Position numbers and translations under genes: made by a program
In this document: piece by piece, positions 35,328-45,024 of the stretch
Layout: each line of letters opens with the position of its first letter
How positions within the stretch are numbered: the first letter of the stretch is position 1
Origin: Halodesulfovibrio sp. MK-HDV
Lineage (GTDB): Bacteria; Desulfobacterota; Desulfovibrionia; Desulfovibrionales; Desulfovibrionaceae
DNA length: 64,000 nucleotides
Assembly (NCBI RefSeq): GCF_009914765.1
Contig: NZ_WYDS01000006.1
Coordinates: forward strand, 1-64,000
Direction: 5' to 3'
The notes under the pieces: generated by a model
Seen by the model: only the letters and a program-made list of their open reading frames with translations
Databases searched by the model: none
Told to the model about the DNA's origin: nothing

Positions 35328-35475
35328 TTGGGAGACCTCCATATAGGACTATCGCTATACCATCACACCCTCTTTTTGCATAGAGCCAGCGGGTTATAAC
35401 CTGAGGCAAACGACATAGTTACAGTTCAGGCTCGATAACGCAAGACGCCCAAAAGGGGGTAATGGAGTGAAGTGA

Positions 35476-37122
35476 CTATACACCAGCTGCCTTAAATGCT
35501 TCAGAAACCATGTTCTGCGCTTCTTTTTGTAGGAGTGCTAAGTGATCCTTGCCCTTAAAACTTTCTGTATAAATTTTATAAATATCTTCAGTTCCAGAAG
35601 GGCGGGCGGCAAACCAGCCTGATTTTGTCACGACTTTCAAGCCTTCGATGGACGCGCCATTCGCCGGTGCCTGTGTCAGCTTTATAAGGATAGGCTCACC
35701 CGCAAGTGTGTCAGATTTTACCATATCAGGGGAAAGCTTTTTGAGTGCGGCTTTCTGCTCCGGTGAAGCTGGAGCCTGCAAGCGTTCGTAAATTGGAGTA
35801 CCGAATTTTTCAGTCATGGCATCGTAATGCTGCTGCGGATCTTTGCCGGTTACAGCCAGAATTTCCGCTGCAAGCAGGTTCATGATGATCCCGTCTTTGT
35901 CCGTAGTCCACACGGAACCGTCTTTACGCAGGAAGCTCGCGCCAGCGCTTTCTTCGCCGCCAAAGCCGTAGCTGCCGTCAATAAGACCCGGCACAAACCA
36001 CTTAAAGCCCACAGGTACTTCTGCAACCTTTCTGCCCAGCGATTCAACCACCAGATCAATCATCTGGCTGGAAACCAGCGTCTTACCCACAACTGCATCT
36101 TTTTTCCACTGAGGGCGGTGTGTAAACAAGTATTCAATGGAAGCAGCAAGGTAGTGGTTCGGGTTCATAAGTCCCTTACTGCATACAATGCCGTGCCTGT
36201 CAGTATCGGGATCGTTTCCGCACGCAATATCAAAATGCGGCTGTAATTTGATCATATCCGTCATTGCCCACGGTGAAGAACAGTCCATGCGAATTACGCC
36301 GTCTCTGTCCATAGGCATGAAGCTGAATGTAGGATCAATTGTCTTGTTCACCACTTCAATATTCAGCCCGTACCGTTTTGCAATCGGTTCCCAATACGCT
36401 TCACCAGCGCCGCCAAGAGGGTCTACGCCAATATGAACGCCAGCCTTCTTGATTGCTTCTACGTCGATAATATTTTCAAGATCGTTAACATACGGAGTAA
36501 GGTAATCGTAGCGTTGTGTGGTCGGGGCAGCTAAAGCATCAGCCCGCAGCACACGCTTAACATCAACGTTGCCCTGACGGATAAGTTCATTAGCGCGGTC
36601 TTCAACCCACTTGGTAGTGCCCGTATCAGCAGGCCCTCCGTTAGGTGGGTTGTATTTAAAGCCGCCATCCTGCGGTGGGTTATGCGAAGGGGTGACAACG
36701 ATGCCGTCAGCAATATCATCATGGTCACGGTTGTACGTAAGGATAGCATGGGAGATAACAGGCGTCGGAACATACGCGTCGTCTTTTTCAATCTTCACAG
36801 TCACGCCATTCGCTGCAAGCACCTCAAGTGCTGTCTGGTGCGCCGGTTCTGAAAGTGCATGGGTGTCTTTACCCATAAACAACGGGCCGGTGTAGCCTTG
36901 CATTTTACGGTATTCGCAAATTGCCTGCGTAACCGCAGCGATGTGCGGCTCGTTGAAACTGCCGCCAAAAGCTGAACCACGATGACCGGATGTGCCGAAA
37001 GCAACACGCTGCTGTGGGTCATCAATATTTGGGATAACAGTGTAGTACGCTGTTATCAGCTTCTGTATATTTACCAAGTCGGATGGAAGTGCCTTTTTAC
37101 CGGCCTTTGGACTGATCGCCAT
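35476..37122 (-). CDS. pgm: Phosphoglucomutase (alpha-D-glucose specific)
   Basis: 548 residues. Interconverts glucose 1- and 6-phosphate for glycogen, trehalose or envelope sugar synthesis. Phosphoserine S146 in [13 protein letters not shown], metal-binding DPDTDRHG, sugar-binding GEESAGASF and phosphate-binding [12 protein letters not shown]. The start ([19 protein letters not shown]) matches the bacterial Pgm branch used by E. coli and cyanobacteria. ATG at 37122 follows AAGGAAGCATATA. It is monocistronic; no clear hairpin follows in the 150 bases downstream. Confidence 0.96.
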   Translation of the reverse strand: MAISPKAGKKALPSDLVNIQKLITAYYTVIPNIDDPQQRVAFGTSGHRGSAFGGSFNEPHIAAVTQAICEYRKMQGYTGPLFMGKDTHALSEPAHQTALEVLAANGVTVKIEKDDAYVPTPVISHAILTYNRDHDDIADGIVVTPSHNPPQDGGFKYNPPNGGPADTGTTKWVEDRANELIRQGNVDVKRVLRADALAAPTTQRYDYLTPYVNDLENIIDVEAIKKAGVHIGVDPLGGAGEAYWEPIAKRYGLNIEVVNKTIDPTFSFMPMDRDGVIRMDCSSPWAMTDMIKLQPHFDIACGNDPDTDRHGIVCSKGLMNPNHYLAASIEYLFTHRPQWKKDAVVGKTLVSSQMIDLVVESLGRKVAEVPVGFKWFVPGLIDGSYGFGGEESAGASFLRKDGSVWTTDKDGIIMNLLAAEILAVTGKDPQQHYDAMTEKFGTPIYERLQAPASPEQKAALKKLSPDMVKSDTLAGEPILIKLTQAPANGASIEGLKVVTKSGWFAARPSGTEDIYKIYTESFKGKDHLALLQKEAQNMVSEAFKAAGV

Positions 37123-37264
37123 TATATGCTTCCTTATGTTTTGTTCTTTGTATTCAAAAATCTGCTAGGTGAGGTTCTCTTTGGGCGGAATTCTACCACG
37201 GCTAGTGCCGCACCTGAAGGATAACTGATGTGCTGGTAGCTTCTTTTAGCTGGTAGTGCTCTTG

Positions 37265-37396
37265 TGTCTTCGACGAGCCTCCGGCGGCTTAAGAACCCTG
37301 TTACACTGTCGCTATCTGTAATCTCTCGTGCCTCGAGAACAGCTACCGCTTTGGAGAAAGGGCTTCTTAAGAATCTCCTAAAACTTTTATTAGCGT
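37265..37396 (+). repeat. Dispersed composite repeat, copy with loop insert
   Basis: CTTCGACGAGCCTCCGGCGG, stem CTTAAGAACCC / GGGCTTCTTAAG with the same insert of about 50 bases in the loop as the copy at 5676-5796 (TGTTACACTGTCGCT..), then TCTCCTAAAACTTTTATT. The final GCGAGG box is decayed to GCGTGTG. It lies upstream of pgm. Confidence 0.86.
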
Positions 37397-37539
37397 GTGA
37401 TATCCGTTTATTATTTTGTTGGAGAGCTTAACGGTAACTACCAGTTTGAAACGGGTGAAAAAGATGATGCTGTTAGTTTTCTTGAACTACAGAAAGGTAG
37501 TCCCCTCGCGGCTACCAACGTCATAACTTACGGGCGTAA

Positions 37540-37622
37540 CTCGCCCCTAAAAGTTTCTGGAGATTTTTAAGAACCTCTTGCAAGAGGTTCTTAAAGTCCC
37601 GCTGACAAGCGCCGTCGGAGAC
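37540..37622 (-). repeat. Dispersed composite repeat
   Basis: CTCGCCCCTAAAAGTTTCTGG, stem TTTAAGAACCTCTTG / CAAGAGGTTCTTAAA (nearly perfect, 15 bases), then CCCGCTGACAAGCGCCGTCG and GAGACC. Its stem can end the hybrid kinase transcript (gene stop at 37680). With the copy at 37265 it again gives a facing pair, 140 bases apart, but here without a central terminator. Confidence 0.86.
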
Positions 37623-37679
37623 CCTCCCAAAAGCAGAGACCTTTCCCAAAACCTAGCTTATCTCAAAACGATGAAAGCG

Positions 37680-40600
37680 TTACGACACGCGTTGTTCAGC
37701 CTGCTGCTGAGCAAGGTATTCGGTAACTTCTTCAAGCGACTGTTCTGCTTTGGTGACAAACTGTTGTAGCAGCGGTAGCGCGTCGAAGAGCTGCTGATCA
37801 CGGGCGTGGCGTTCTATTTGTTGCGCTGTTTCCGCAAGTGGCATTGCGCCTACGGAACCCATAGTTGCTTTGAGCGTGTGGGTAAGGCGCGCTACTTCGT
37901 TCGCGTCGTTTTCATCAAATGCATTTTTCAGTAGCTCTAGAGACGCTGGCAACGACGTTAAGTAAGTGCTTAGAACCGTCTGAATTATGTTCTGTCTGCC
38001 ATTCACCATTTCAGAAATAGTCTCAAAATTTATGACCCTTGGAGTAGAGTAATCTGGAATGTTTGGCAATGCACAATTGTTTTTAACGTGTACTTTGCGG
38101 GTGCTTGAACCGTTGCTAAATATAGAACGCAGTACTCGTTGCAGCGCATAAAGAGTGATTGGTTTTTGCAGCCATTCGGTGACTTCACCATCGTGGAAGT
38201 TGTCTTTTGATGTAATAGAATCGTGAGCGCTGATGGTCACGATCGGGATGGTGATATCGAGGTTGGGCACATTGCCCGCACGGATGCGTCTAATGGTCTC
38301 TAAGCCGTCGAGAACAGGCATCTGAACATCCATAAGAATGATATCGACGGTGATGCGTGAGAGCATGTCGAGTACTTGCTCGCCGTTTTCAGCTAGGTAT
38401 ACGGTGTGCCCGTCTTCTTTGAGCATCTGGGTCAGAACTTCCTGACTAAACTCGTTGTCTTCTGCTACGAGCACGTTGAGAGGTGACATTGGCGCAACAT
38501 CTTGTTGTGATTCAGAAAAGAGCTGGTGCGCTAGTTCGGCATTTATTGCAGAGATGTGACACGGAATCTGCACGGTGAATGTGGAGCCTTCGTTGATATT
38601 GCTTTCTACGGTGATGCTGCCGCCCATGCGCACTGCAAGCCGTTGAGAGATGGCAAGTCCGAGTCCAACGCCACCATGTGGTGCGACGTTGAATGCTTGC
38701 AACTGTGCGAAGCTTTCAAAAATTTCTTCAAGATTGGCGGAAGGAATGCCAATACCTGTGTCCGACACGGCGCAGGTGAGCATTATCTTTTCTTGCGGTT
38801 TGTGGCGGCTTGCTGGCTGACTGTCTTTTGGCAGAGTACTTCCGTTAGTCGGTACCATTGCACCTGGTTTCTGAGGGCTTGAAGCAATACTTGTATCACT
38901 ATGTATGGGTTGTGCGGTGCAGGTCACACAAACGTTGCCGTTGTTGGTGAATTTGAGTGCGTTCCAGATAAGGTTGACGAGAATTTGTTTAACTCGCTCT
39001 TTATCGCCGGTGAGCAGCGGTGGAATCGCTTTATCTGTCGTTACAGTAAAATCGAGTTTTCTTTTTGATGCTTCTCCGCGCATGAGATCGCGGATATTTC
39101 GCATCATGTCTATTACGGAAAACGGCGCGAGTTTGAGTGAAAGAGCGTTGGATTCAATGGCGGAAAAATCGAGCAAATCATTCAGCAGTGTGAGCAGCGA
39201 ACTTGATGCCTTGTAGAGTACTTCCATATTGCGCTTTCGCTCGGGATCATGTTCGGACCGGAGGCTGAGTTCGGAAATGCCGATGATGGCATTCATAGGC
39301 GTCCGTAGCTCGTGGCTGATATTAGCGAGGAAGTTGTTTTTTGCTACGTTTGCGGCTTCTGCTGCCTCTTTGGCGGCGATGAGGTTGTGCTCTGCTTCTT
39401 TTTGCAGAGTGATGTCTCGCACAAACCCTTCAAAACGAATGGAGCCGTCCGGCGCTGTGCGAAGGCGGGCGCTTTCCATTACCCATAAATGCCGTCCGCG
39501 GTTGGTGCGTATTTGTGATTCAAAGTTGGATACAAACCGCTTTTTGAGCATGGTGTTGACGAACTCAGCACGTCGCGTTTTGTTTATATAAAAATGGTTT
39601 TCAAAACCGCGGAACGTGCTGCGCATTTCTTCTACAGACGAGAATTCAAAAATATTGAGGAATGCAGGATTGGCGTTGAGGATTTCGCCTGAAAGTGTGC
39701 TCTGGAAAATTCCGTCCTGTGCGTTCTGGATAATGTCGCGGTAGTTTGCTTCGGTCTTAGCAAGTGCAGCGAGTGTTTTCTGCTGGTCTGTGATGTCTTC
39801 GAAACATTCAATCAGGCCGATAAGCTGCCCGAAACCGTCCAGCATGGGTTCTGTATTTTTGATAATGGTGCGTAGCTCACCGTTTTTCTGGCGTAGAGAG
39901 TGCTGATTACCGCATGTGGCGTGCTGCGAGTGCGGATACAGTGCGCATTCGTCTTTACAGGTATCCAGAAAAATAGCGGAGCAGGTTCGGCCTACCATTT
40001 CTATCGCGTTGTAGCCTGTAAGTTCTTCCGCGCGCTTATTCCAGCTGTCTATCTTTCTATCCATAGTGATGGTGAATACAGCACTCGGCACCACGTGCGT
40101 GAGCTGCTCTGCCTTTTGTCGTGCTGTCAGTGCGCGAATTTCTGCATTACGTCGAACCACAATCTCTGATTGCAGTTTGCTCAAGTGTTTGGCCGTAGCT
40201 TTTTTGCTGTCTGCTGCTTCCTTGAGGCTTTTTGCAAGCGAGGTGTTTTTTATGATCACATGCGCAGCAACGGCGATACTGGAAGCAGCCGAGAGAAATA
40301 CGACGTAGAAAATGAGAAGAATACTATCGGAGAACTGTCCGCGCTTGAGCTTGGCGACTTCAATAAATGAGACCGCCGTAATTTTTCTGTTCAGCACTGG
40401 CATAAGCCGGACTTTCATGGGGACAGGGAGATCGTTAAGATAAGCGGCCTCATTTAGTTGAAACGAGGTGTTTGTTGGAACTGACGCGAGTTTCTGTACG
40501 TCATACGTAAGGTTTGGTGTTGTGACGATGCGTGTAAACGGAGTGTTATTGTATAGCAGGATGATGTTGAATTTTTCAGAATTTTGAAGCAGGAGCAAAT

Positions 40601-41219
40601 ATTTTTTAATGGCAGAGGACGAGATTGTTGCCGTGAGTTCGCCAACATGTTTACCCATGATGAAATAAGGAATGGCAACTTGCAGCTCGCGGCGATCTTC
40701 ATTCTGTTGCAGATCGAGCGGGGCACTTGGAACAACGGAAAAATCCTCCGTTGTCGTTGTAATGGAAATAGCTTCACCGGGGTTAGGGTTTGCGGTTGCC
40801 CGAATACGCATTTTGTATTTGTAATCTGTGAAAGCTACTTCGGAAAAAATATATTCGCCCTGAACTCTATATTCCAATATGGATCGTTGCAGCACCTGCT
40901 TGATGTCGGAGATGATGCCAAGCATACCGTAGTCGAGCGATATCCCCAGTGCTTTGTTGTGGAAGTAGCTGGAAAATGCTTGAGCTGAGGCGAGGGTGCG
41001 TAAATCTCTATTACGTTCAGCAAAATAACCTTTGAATGCGCTGGAAACTTTTTGCGAGTCATTAATAAATTGTTCTTGTTTAATCTGTTGCAGCGAATAT
41101 TGGGAACGGTGCAACAGAATGCCCAGCACTAAAAATGCACATACAATGATGGCACAGAGCATCAATATTAAATTGAACGATTTTTTACCCGAAAAAAGTT
41201 GTTCAAGCGGCTTGTTCAT
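37680..41219 (-). CDS. Hybrid sensor histidine kinase with receiver and Hpt domains
   Basis: 1,179 residues. TM1 about 15-37, a periplasmic region to about 300, TM2 about 300-322, coiled coil, two PAS domains (about 370-490 and 495-615), HisKA with H636 in NISHELRTPMNAIIG, HATPase, receiver with D964 in ILMDVQMPVLDG, and Hpt with H1114 in LTHTLKATMGSVGA. The whole phosphorelay is in one chain; the final regulator is not adjacent. Two oddities: the first PAS carries Cys413, 421, 425 and 436, and the HATPase domain has a Ser/Pro-rich insert of about 40 residues before its MLTCAVSDTGIGIP box. The ATG shares a base with the stop of the upstream solute-binding protein gene. Confidence 0.93.
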   Translation of the reverse strand: MNKPLEQLFSGKKSFNLILMLCAIIVCAFLVLGILLHRSQYSLQQIKQEQFINDSQKVSSAFKGYFAERNRDLRTLASAQAFSSYFHNKALGISLDYGMLGIISDIKQVLQRSILEYRVQGEYIFSEVAFTDYKYKMRIRATANPNPGEAISITTTTEDFSVVPSAPLDLQQNEDRRELQVAIPYFIMGKHVGELTATISSSAIKKYLLLLQNSEKFNIILLYNNTPFTRIVTTPNLTYDVQKLASVPTNTSFQLNEAAYLNDLPVPMKVRLMPVLNRKITAVSFIEVAKLKRGQFSDSILLIFYVVFLSAASSIAVAAHVIIKNTSLAKSLKEAADSKKATAKHLSKLQSEIVVRRNAEIRALTARQKAEQLTHVVPSAVFTITMDRKIDSWNKRAEELTGYNAIEMVGRTCSAIFLDTCKDECALYPHSQHATCGNQHSLRQKNGELRTIIKNTEPMLDGFGQLIGLIECFEDITDQQKTLAALAKTEANYRDIIQNAQDGIFQSTLSGEILNANPAFLNIFEFSSVEEMRSTFRGFENHFYINKTRRAEFVNTMLKKRFVSNFESQIRTNRGRHLWVMESARLRTAPDGSIRFEGFVRDITLQKEAEHNLIAAKEAAEAANVAKNNFLANISHELRTPMNAIIGISELSLRSEHDPERKRNMEVLYKASSSLLTLLNDLLDFSAIESNALSLKLAPFSVIDMMRNIRDLMRGEASKRKLDFTVTTDKAIPPLLTGDKERVKQILVNLIWNALKFTNNGNVCVTCTAQPIHSDTSIASSPQKPGAMVPTNGSTLPKDSQPASRHKPQEKIMLTCAVSDTGIGIPSANLEEIFESFAQLQAFNVAPHGGVGLGLAISQRLAVRMGGSITVESNINEGSTFTVQIPCHISAINAELAHQLFSESQQDVAPMSPLNVLVAEDNEFSQEVLTQMLKEDGHTVYLAENGEQVLDMLSRITVDIILMDVQMPVLDGLETIRRIRAGNVPNLDITIPIVTISAHDSITSKDNFHDGEVTEWLQKPITLYALQRVLRSIFSNGSSTRKVHVKNNCALPNIPDYSTPRVINFETISEMVNGRQNIIQTVLSTYLTSLPASLELLKNAFDENDANEVARLTHTLKATMGSVGAMPLAETAQQIERHARDQQLFDALPLLQQFVTKAEQSLEEVTEYLAQQQAEQRVS

Positions 41220-42109
41220 TATGGTGAACTCTTCGTAAAGAATTTTTTAAAGTACTGGAATGAATTAGGGTAATAGCTATTTACCAGCTTTTGATATTCA
41301 CCGCTTTTCCATAACGCAGTGAAAAAGCGGTTAAACTCATCTCTTAGCTCCAAGGAATCCGGAGCAAAAGCAACACCCATATTTTTTTGCTTTGCTACTG
41401 GGCCGATTATCTTAAAAGAATAAGGCCACATCCCTAATGCCATTAAAGCACTGGGAGATTCCATGAGAAATATGTCATATGATGATTTTAAAAAAGAAAC
41501 TGGCTGCGGAATCGTCTGGAGCGGGACATTTATAGCCATATGTGCCGTATCAAGTAGCTTTGGAAAAAGTTTTACGTCGATACAAAGGTCTTCGATGCCA
41601 AAGACTGTTTTTCCCACAGTCTTTTCAATCGTCATCTCAATATCTTTTTCCACGGTTCCGGTCGGTTGAATAGGTACTATTTCAGCGTCGGGTTTCGCCA
41701 GCAACCATACCTGCGCGGTGAACGTAGGCTTGGAAAAGAGTACATACTCTGTGCGTTCCGGAATCATGCTGAGACCGTTCGCGAGTATGTCACCACGGAT
41801 TGTTGTGACAGGCTGACCAATGCCGGACGGAGTGGGACGCATTCCTATAAGATCAGGAATGGCGTTTCTCCAAGTCGTGGGGATGAATTTGTATCGGACA
41901 CCAAGATATTCAGCAAAACGACGTACTAGACTGCAATCGAGGCCGGCAGCGTCGTTGTTTGCAAAGCGGGCGTAGGGAACGCCTAGATGGTGTAGCTCTC
42001 CGCGGGCGCGGATCTCTGTAAGAGATATGCTGTAGCTTGTTGAGTAGAAAAGAAAAATCGATAAAAAACAGAAAACTGTAGCAATGGTTTTTGCGTATAG
42101 TTTGTTCAC
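41219..42109 (-). CDS. Periplasmic solute-binding protein (SBP family 3)
   Basis: 296 residues with a signal peptide (ATVFCFLSIFLFYS core, cleavage near SYS) and the pattern of amino-acid type binding proteins: TEIRARGELHHLGVPYARFA, GLDCSLVRRFAEYLGV and LFSKPTFTAQVWLLAKP. There is no permease or ATPase gene nearby; instead its stop codon shares one base with the start of the hybrid kinase (TAATG), so the two are coupled. The simple reading is that this protein delivers a ligand signal to the periplasmic region of the kinase. The ligand is unknown. ATG at 42109 follows GGGAGGAACTTGTG. Confidence 0.88.
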   Translation of the reverse strand: MNKLYAKTIATVFCFLSIFLFYSTSYSISLTEIRARGELHHLGVPYARFANNDAAGLDCSLVRRFAEYLGVRYKFIPTTWRNAIPDLIGMRPTPSGIGQPVTTIRGDILANGLSMIPERTEYVLFSKPTFTAQVWLLAKPDAEIVPIQPTGTVEKDIEMTIEKTVGKTVFGIEDLCIDVKLFPKLLDTAHMAINVPLQTIPQPVSFLKSSYDIFLMESPSALMALGMWPYSFKIIGPVAKQKNMGVAFAPDSLELRDEFNRFFTALWKSGEYQKLVNSYYPNSFQYFKKFFTKSSP

Positions 42110-42124
42110 AAGTTCCTCCCAAAC

Positions 42125-42152
42125 AGGTTACCCTGCTTGCACAGGGTAACCA
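42125..42152 (-). terminator. Hairpin between ychF and the solute-binding protein gene
   Basis: GGTTACCCTG and CAGGGTAACC form a perfect 10-base stem with a 6-base loop, 22 bases past the ychF stop. The minus-strand T run is short (TGTTTGG), so it may only partly end transcription. Confidence 0.65.
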
Positions 42153-42173
42153 TATCAGCTTGGAAACTTTGTA

Positions 42174-43274
42174 CTATACATTAAAGAGGAAGTGAACAAC
42201 ATCCCCGTCTTTAACAATATATTCTTTACCTTCAGAGCGCAGAGCACCAATGGCGCGACAGGCTGCTTCGGTTTTGTTTGTTACAAAAGCATCATATGCG
42301 ATAACTTCTGCACGAATGAATCCGCGTTCGAAATCGGTATGAATAACACCCGCTGACTGCGGTGCGGTGAAGCCGTCTTCGATAGTCCATGCGCGAACTT
42401 CTTTAACGCCTACGGTGAAGTAACAGATAAGACCAAGAGTGTTAAAGCTGGTCTGAATTACCTGTACAAGTCCGCTTTCGCTGATGCCGTAAGATTCAAG
42501 GAGTTCCAGTGCTTCGTCATCTTCCAGACCCTGCAACTCTTCTTCAACCTTGGCGCAGATTTTTACCAACTGGCAGTTACGACTCGTTGCGAATTCACGC
42601 AGAGTGTTCACATGCTCATTGTCTTCTGCAAGGCCGTCTTCATCAACGTTTGCGCAGTAAATAATCGTTTTGTCTGTAAGCAGGGAAAGCTCGTTGAGCT
42701 GTTCTGCCAAAACATCGCTGTCGCGTTTTGCAAAAGTAGATGCAGGGTTACCTTCGTTAAGGTGATCCAGCAGCTCTTTAATACCGTTTACAACAGGGAT
42801 CATTGCTTTGTTACCACGAGTGGAACGAACCAATTTGTCGTGACGTTTTTCTACAGACTGTACGTCTGCAAGCAGCAATTCAGTTTCAATGGTCTCAACG
42901 TCGCGAATCGGGTTAATAGTACCGTCAACGTGTGTGATGTTTTCGTCTTCAAAACAACGGACAACCTGCAAAATTGCCGCTGCTTCACGAATGTTACCAA
43001 GGAACTGGTTACCAAGGCCTTCGCCCTGGCTTGCGCCGCGTACAAGACCGGCAATATCAATAAAATCTACAGTCGCGTGCAGTGTGCGCTGCGGATTTGC
43101 AATTTCTGTAAGGATGTCAATGCGCTTGTCCGGCACAGGAACAGTCGCTTTGTTGGGTTCAATTGTGCAGAAAGGATAGTTCGCAGACTCTGCGTTCTGT
43201 GCCTTTGTGAGGGCGTTGAAAAGGGTAGACTTACCCACGTTGGGAAGCCCAACGATACCGATGCTCAGTGCCAT
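42174..43274 (-). CDS. ychF: Redox-responsive ATPase YchF
   Basis: 366 residues, OBG-family P-loop protein that binds ATP rather than GTP and acts in translation and oxidative-stress responses in other bacteria. G1 [10 protein letters not shown]3 [10 protein letters not shown], and the G4 position is NVDE instead of NKxD, the mark of ATP specificity. Then the coiled-coil arm and C-terminal TGS domain ([10 protein letters not shown]). Length is normal. ATG at 43274 with CTGGAGAAAAAAGTT upstream. It is the first of a minus-strand run, divergent from the rhodanese gene. Confidence 0.96.
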   Translation of the reverse strand: MALSIGIVGLPNVGKSTLFNALTKAQNAESANYPFCTIEPNKATVPVPDKRIDILTEIANPQRTLHATVDFIDIAGLVRGASQGEGLGNQFLGNIREAAAILQVVRCFEDENITHVDGTINPIRDVETIETELLLADVQSVEKRHDKLVRSTRGNKAMIPVVNGIKELLDHLNEGNPASTFAKRDSDVLAEQLNELSLLTDKTIIYCANVDEDGLAEDNEHVNTLREFATSRNCQLVKICAKVEEELQGLEDDEALELLESYGISESGLVQVIQTSFNTLGLICYFTVGVKEVRAWTIEDGFTAPQSAGVIHTDFERGFIRAEVIAYDAFVTNKTEAACRAIGALRSEGKEYIVKDGDVVHFLFNV

Positions 43275-43412
43275 AACTTTTTTCTCCAGAATAATTTCTA
43301 ATTCTTTGGCTCCGCGCGGCTATAATTCTTTTTAGCCCGAAACACAAATTCTTTCTCTCTTCAGCCATTATTTTAAACGGCGTTTTTGAGGCAATTCTTC
43401 ATGGAATGTGAG

Positions 43413-43449
43413 TTGACAAAAGTAGCTTATTAGGTATTATTCCTAATAA
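43413..43449 (+). promoter_or_regulatory. Promoter with overlapping palindromic operator
   Basis: TTGACA (43413-43418) and TATTAT (43435-43440, spacing 16) form a good sigma-70 promoter. A perfect 8-base inverted repeat, TTATTAGG-(7)-CCTAATAA at 43427-43449, is centred on the -10 element, a position for a repressor. ArsR/BigR-type repressors of sulfur-stress rhodaneses bind such AT-rich palindromes in other bacteria; here the repressor gene is not adjacent. Confidence 0.65.
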
Positions 43450-43481
43450 TAGAACTTGTTATACGAACAAGGAGTTTTTAT

Positions 43482-44042
43482 ATGACCACAGTACAAAAAA
43501 TGGATGCAACATCAGTAGCGAAGTTGCTCCAAGAAGATAAAGCGGTGTTGCTGGATGTGCGAACCCCTACAGAAATTTTGGAACAGGAGATTCCTGACTC
43601 CATTGTGATGCCGTTCGATTTGGTATCTGCGGAGCGCATAAAAGAGACTATCGGTACAGACAAAAAAGTTGTTTTTGTTTGTCGCTCCGGCGGTAGGGCA
43701 AAGCAGGCCGCGGAAGCGGTGGCTGGATCTATAGATACTGCCGTTCTGGATGGCGGGATAGTGGCATGGAACAGTATAGGGCTGCCGGTAAAAGATGGTG
43801 TAAAGCGCATTCCGCTGGATCGTCAGGTTTTAATCGCGGTTGGTACTTTGTTGCTTATTACATTGTTACTCGTGCTGACTGTTTCCACAAAATTTGTCGC
43901 ACTTGTCGGATTTTTCGGTGCAGCAATGATCTATGCTGGAGTCAGCGGTAACTGCGGCATGGCGCGTGTTCTTTTATTGATGCCGTGGAATAAATCTCCG
44001 CTCTGTAGCAAAGCAGCGTGCGGCGCTGTTTATAAAAAATAG
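43482..44042 (+). CDS. Rhodanese domain protein with membrane tail (DUF2892)
   Basis: 186 residues. Residues 5-105 are a rhodanese domain with the persulfide-forming Cys67 in VFVCRSGGRAKQAA (loop CRSGGR), after LLDVRTPTEI. The C-terminal 75 residues form two hydrophobic segments of DUF2892 type (YAGVSGNCGMARVLLLMPWN at the end). The protein probably handles sulfane sulfur at the inner face of the membrane. ATG at 43482 follows AAGGAGTTTTTAT. Its promoter has an operator-like palindrome. It is divergent from ychF and followed by no partner gene. After the stop, a gap to 44568 shows nothing firm, only a 15-codon ORF at 44354 with a weak ribosome site. Confidence 0.9.
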   Translation: MTTVQKMDATSVAKLLQEDKAVLLDVRTPTEILEQEIPDSIVMPFDLVSAERIKETIGTDKKVVFVCRSGGRAKQAAEAVAGSIDTAVLDGGIVAWNSIGLPVKDGVKRIPLDRQVLIAVGTLLLITLLLVLTVSTKFVALVGFFGAAMIYAGVSGNCGMARVLLLMPWNKSPLCSKAACGAVYKK

Positions 44043-44568
44043 CGAGATAACTTTTTAGGTAGTTCCTTTTTGTTGATCTGGTGAGAAATGCTCATCAAGA
44101 GGGCGGATAGTACTAGACCCTACTCGAAATCCTTGCATTGAATCGCCACAAAAGTACTAGGCTCCCCGGCATTACTAACAAATATGCTCTCTTACTCTGT
44201 GTTATGTCTGCCCATTGTGTAAGTAACGGGGAAATAGGCAAGTAGTCAGAAAACGTCACAAAAAAGTGTTTTAACTACAACACATTTCTGGGTGCATATT
44301 TTGCGTCATCTCTCTGTTACTTTTGCATATCTTTTTATTTAGAAAGGTATAGCCATGAGGTACAGAGTCTACTCTTGCAAATTGTTTTATACATGTGGAT
44401 AGTCTTTTACCTGTAAAATAAGATAAATTTTCAATACTGTATGCTTTTTGTATAACTCTTTCATGTCTCTACAGTGTCAATATATAAAAACAATAACCCT
44501 ATATTGTTGAAAATTGTGATATATACATTGCGGAAGACACACGATTCAATGAAAGGGAGTTATTTATT

Positions 44569-44898
44569 ATGAAGAAAGAAATTATCGCACTTACTACAGC
44601 AGTGCTTTTGGTACTTACTGGATCTATTGCTTTTGCTACTAATAGTATACAGAAAGGAGATGGCTACACGGTTGCTTCTTCTCATGATCAGATGAAGCAA
44701 AAAGGTGATGACATGATGAAAGATCATGACCAGATGAAGCAAAAGGGTGATGATATGAAGAAAGATCATGACCAGATGAAGCAGAAAGGTGATGATATGA
44801 TGAAAAAGGGTGATGACCAGATGAAGCAGAAAGGTGATGACATGATGAAAAAGGGTGATGATATGATGCATGACCATAGTACCCCAGGTAAGTCATGA
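44569..44898 (+). CDS. Secreted MXKDX-type repeat protein
   Basis: 109 residues. Signal peptide (LTTAVLLVLTGSIAFA core, cleavage after AFA) followed by a mature part made almost entirely of short repeats on the theme DQMKQKGDDMMK and KDH/KGD: Met, Lys, Asp and Gln dominate. It matches the pentapeptide MXKDX repeat family of small exported proteins, of unknown function. The high Met, Asp and His content could bind metal ions or resist oxidation; this is inference. ATG at 44569 follows AAAGGGAGTTATTTATT. The repeats are nearly identical at DNA level, so the number of units may vary between strains. Confidence 0.85.
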   Translation: MKKEIIALTTAVLLVLTGSIAFATNSIQKGDGYTVASSHDQMKQKGDDMMKDHDQMKQKGDDMKKDHDQMKQKGDDMMKKGDDQMKQKGDDMMKKGDDMMHDHSTPGKS

Positions 44899-44986
44899 CA
44901 GAGAGGCAAGGTCGAAGGACACTTCGCCCCACCAGATAAGAAGTTGAAATAAAATATAGCCTATTGAGGCACGAACTATATAGGAT

Positions 44987-45024
44987 GGCCGGATTTGCAG
45001 TTAAGCAAATCCGGCCTTTTTTTA
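44987..45024 (+). terminator. Terminator of the MXKDX repeat gene
   Basis: GGCCGGATTTGC and GCAAATCCGGCC form a perfect 12-base stem with a 6-base loop, followed by seven T. The remaining gap to 45566 has no recognisable gene. Confidence 0.93.

Noticed and set aside
42612-43301. 229-codon plus-strand frame
   Set aside because: Antisense shadow of ychF.
44690-44880. Regular direct repeats that could suggest a CRISPR array
   Set aside because: The units are in-frame codons of a secreted repeat protein; there are no spacers and no cas genes.
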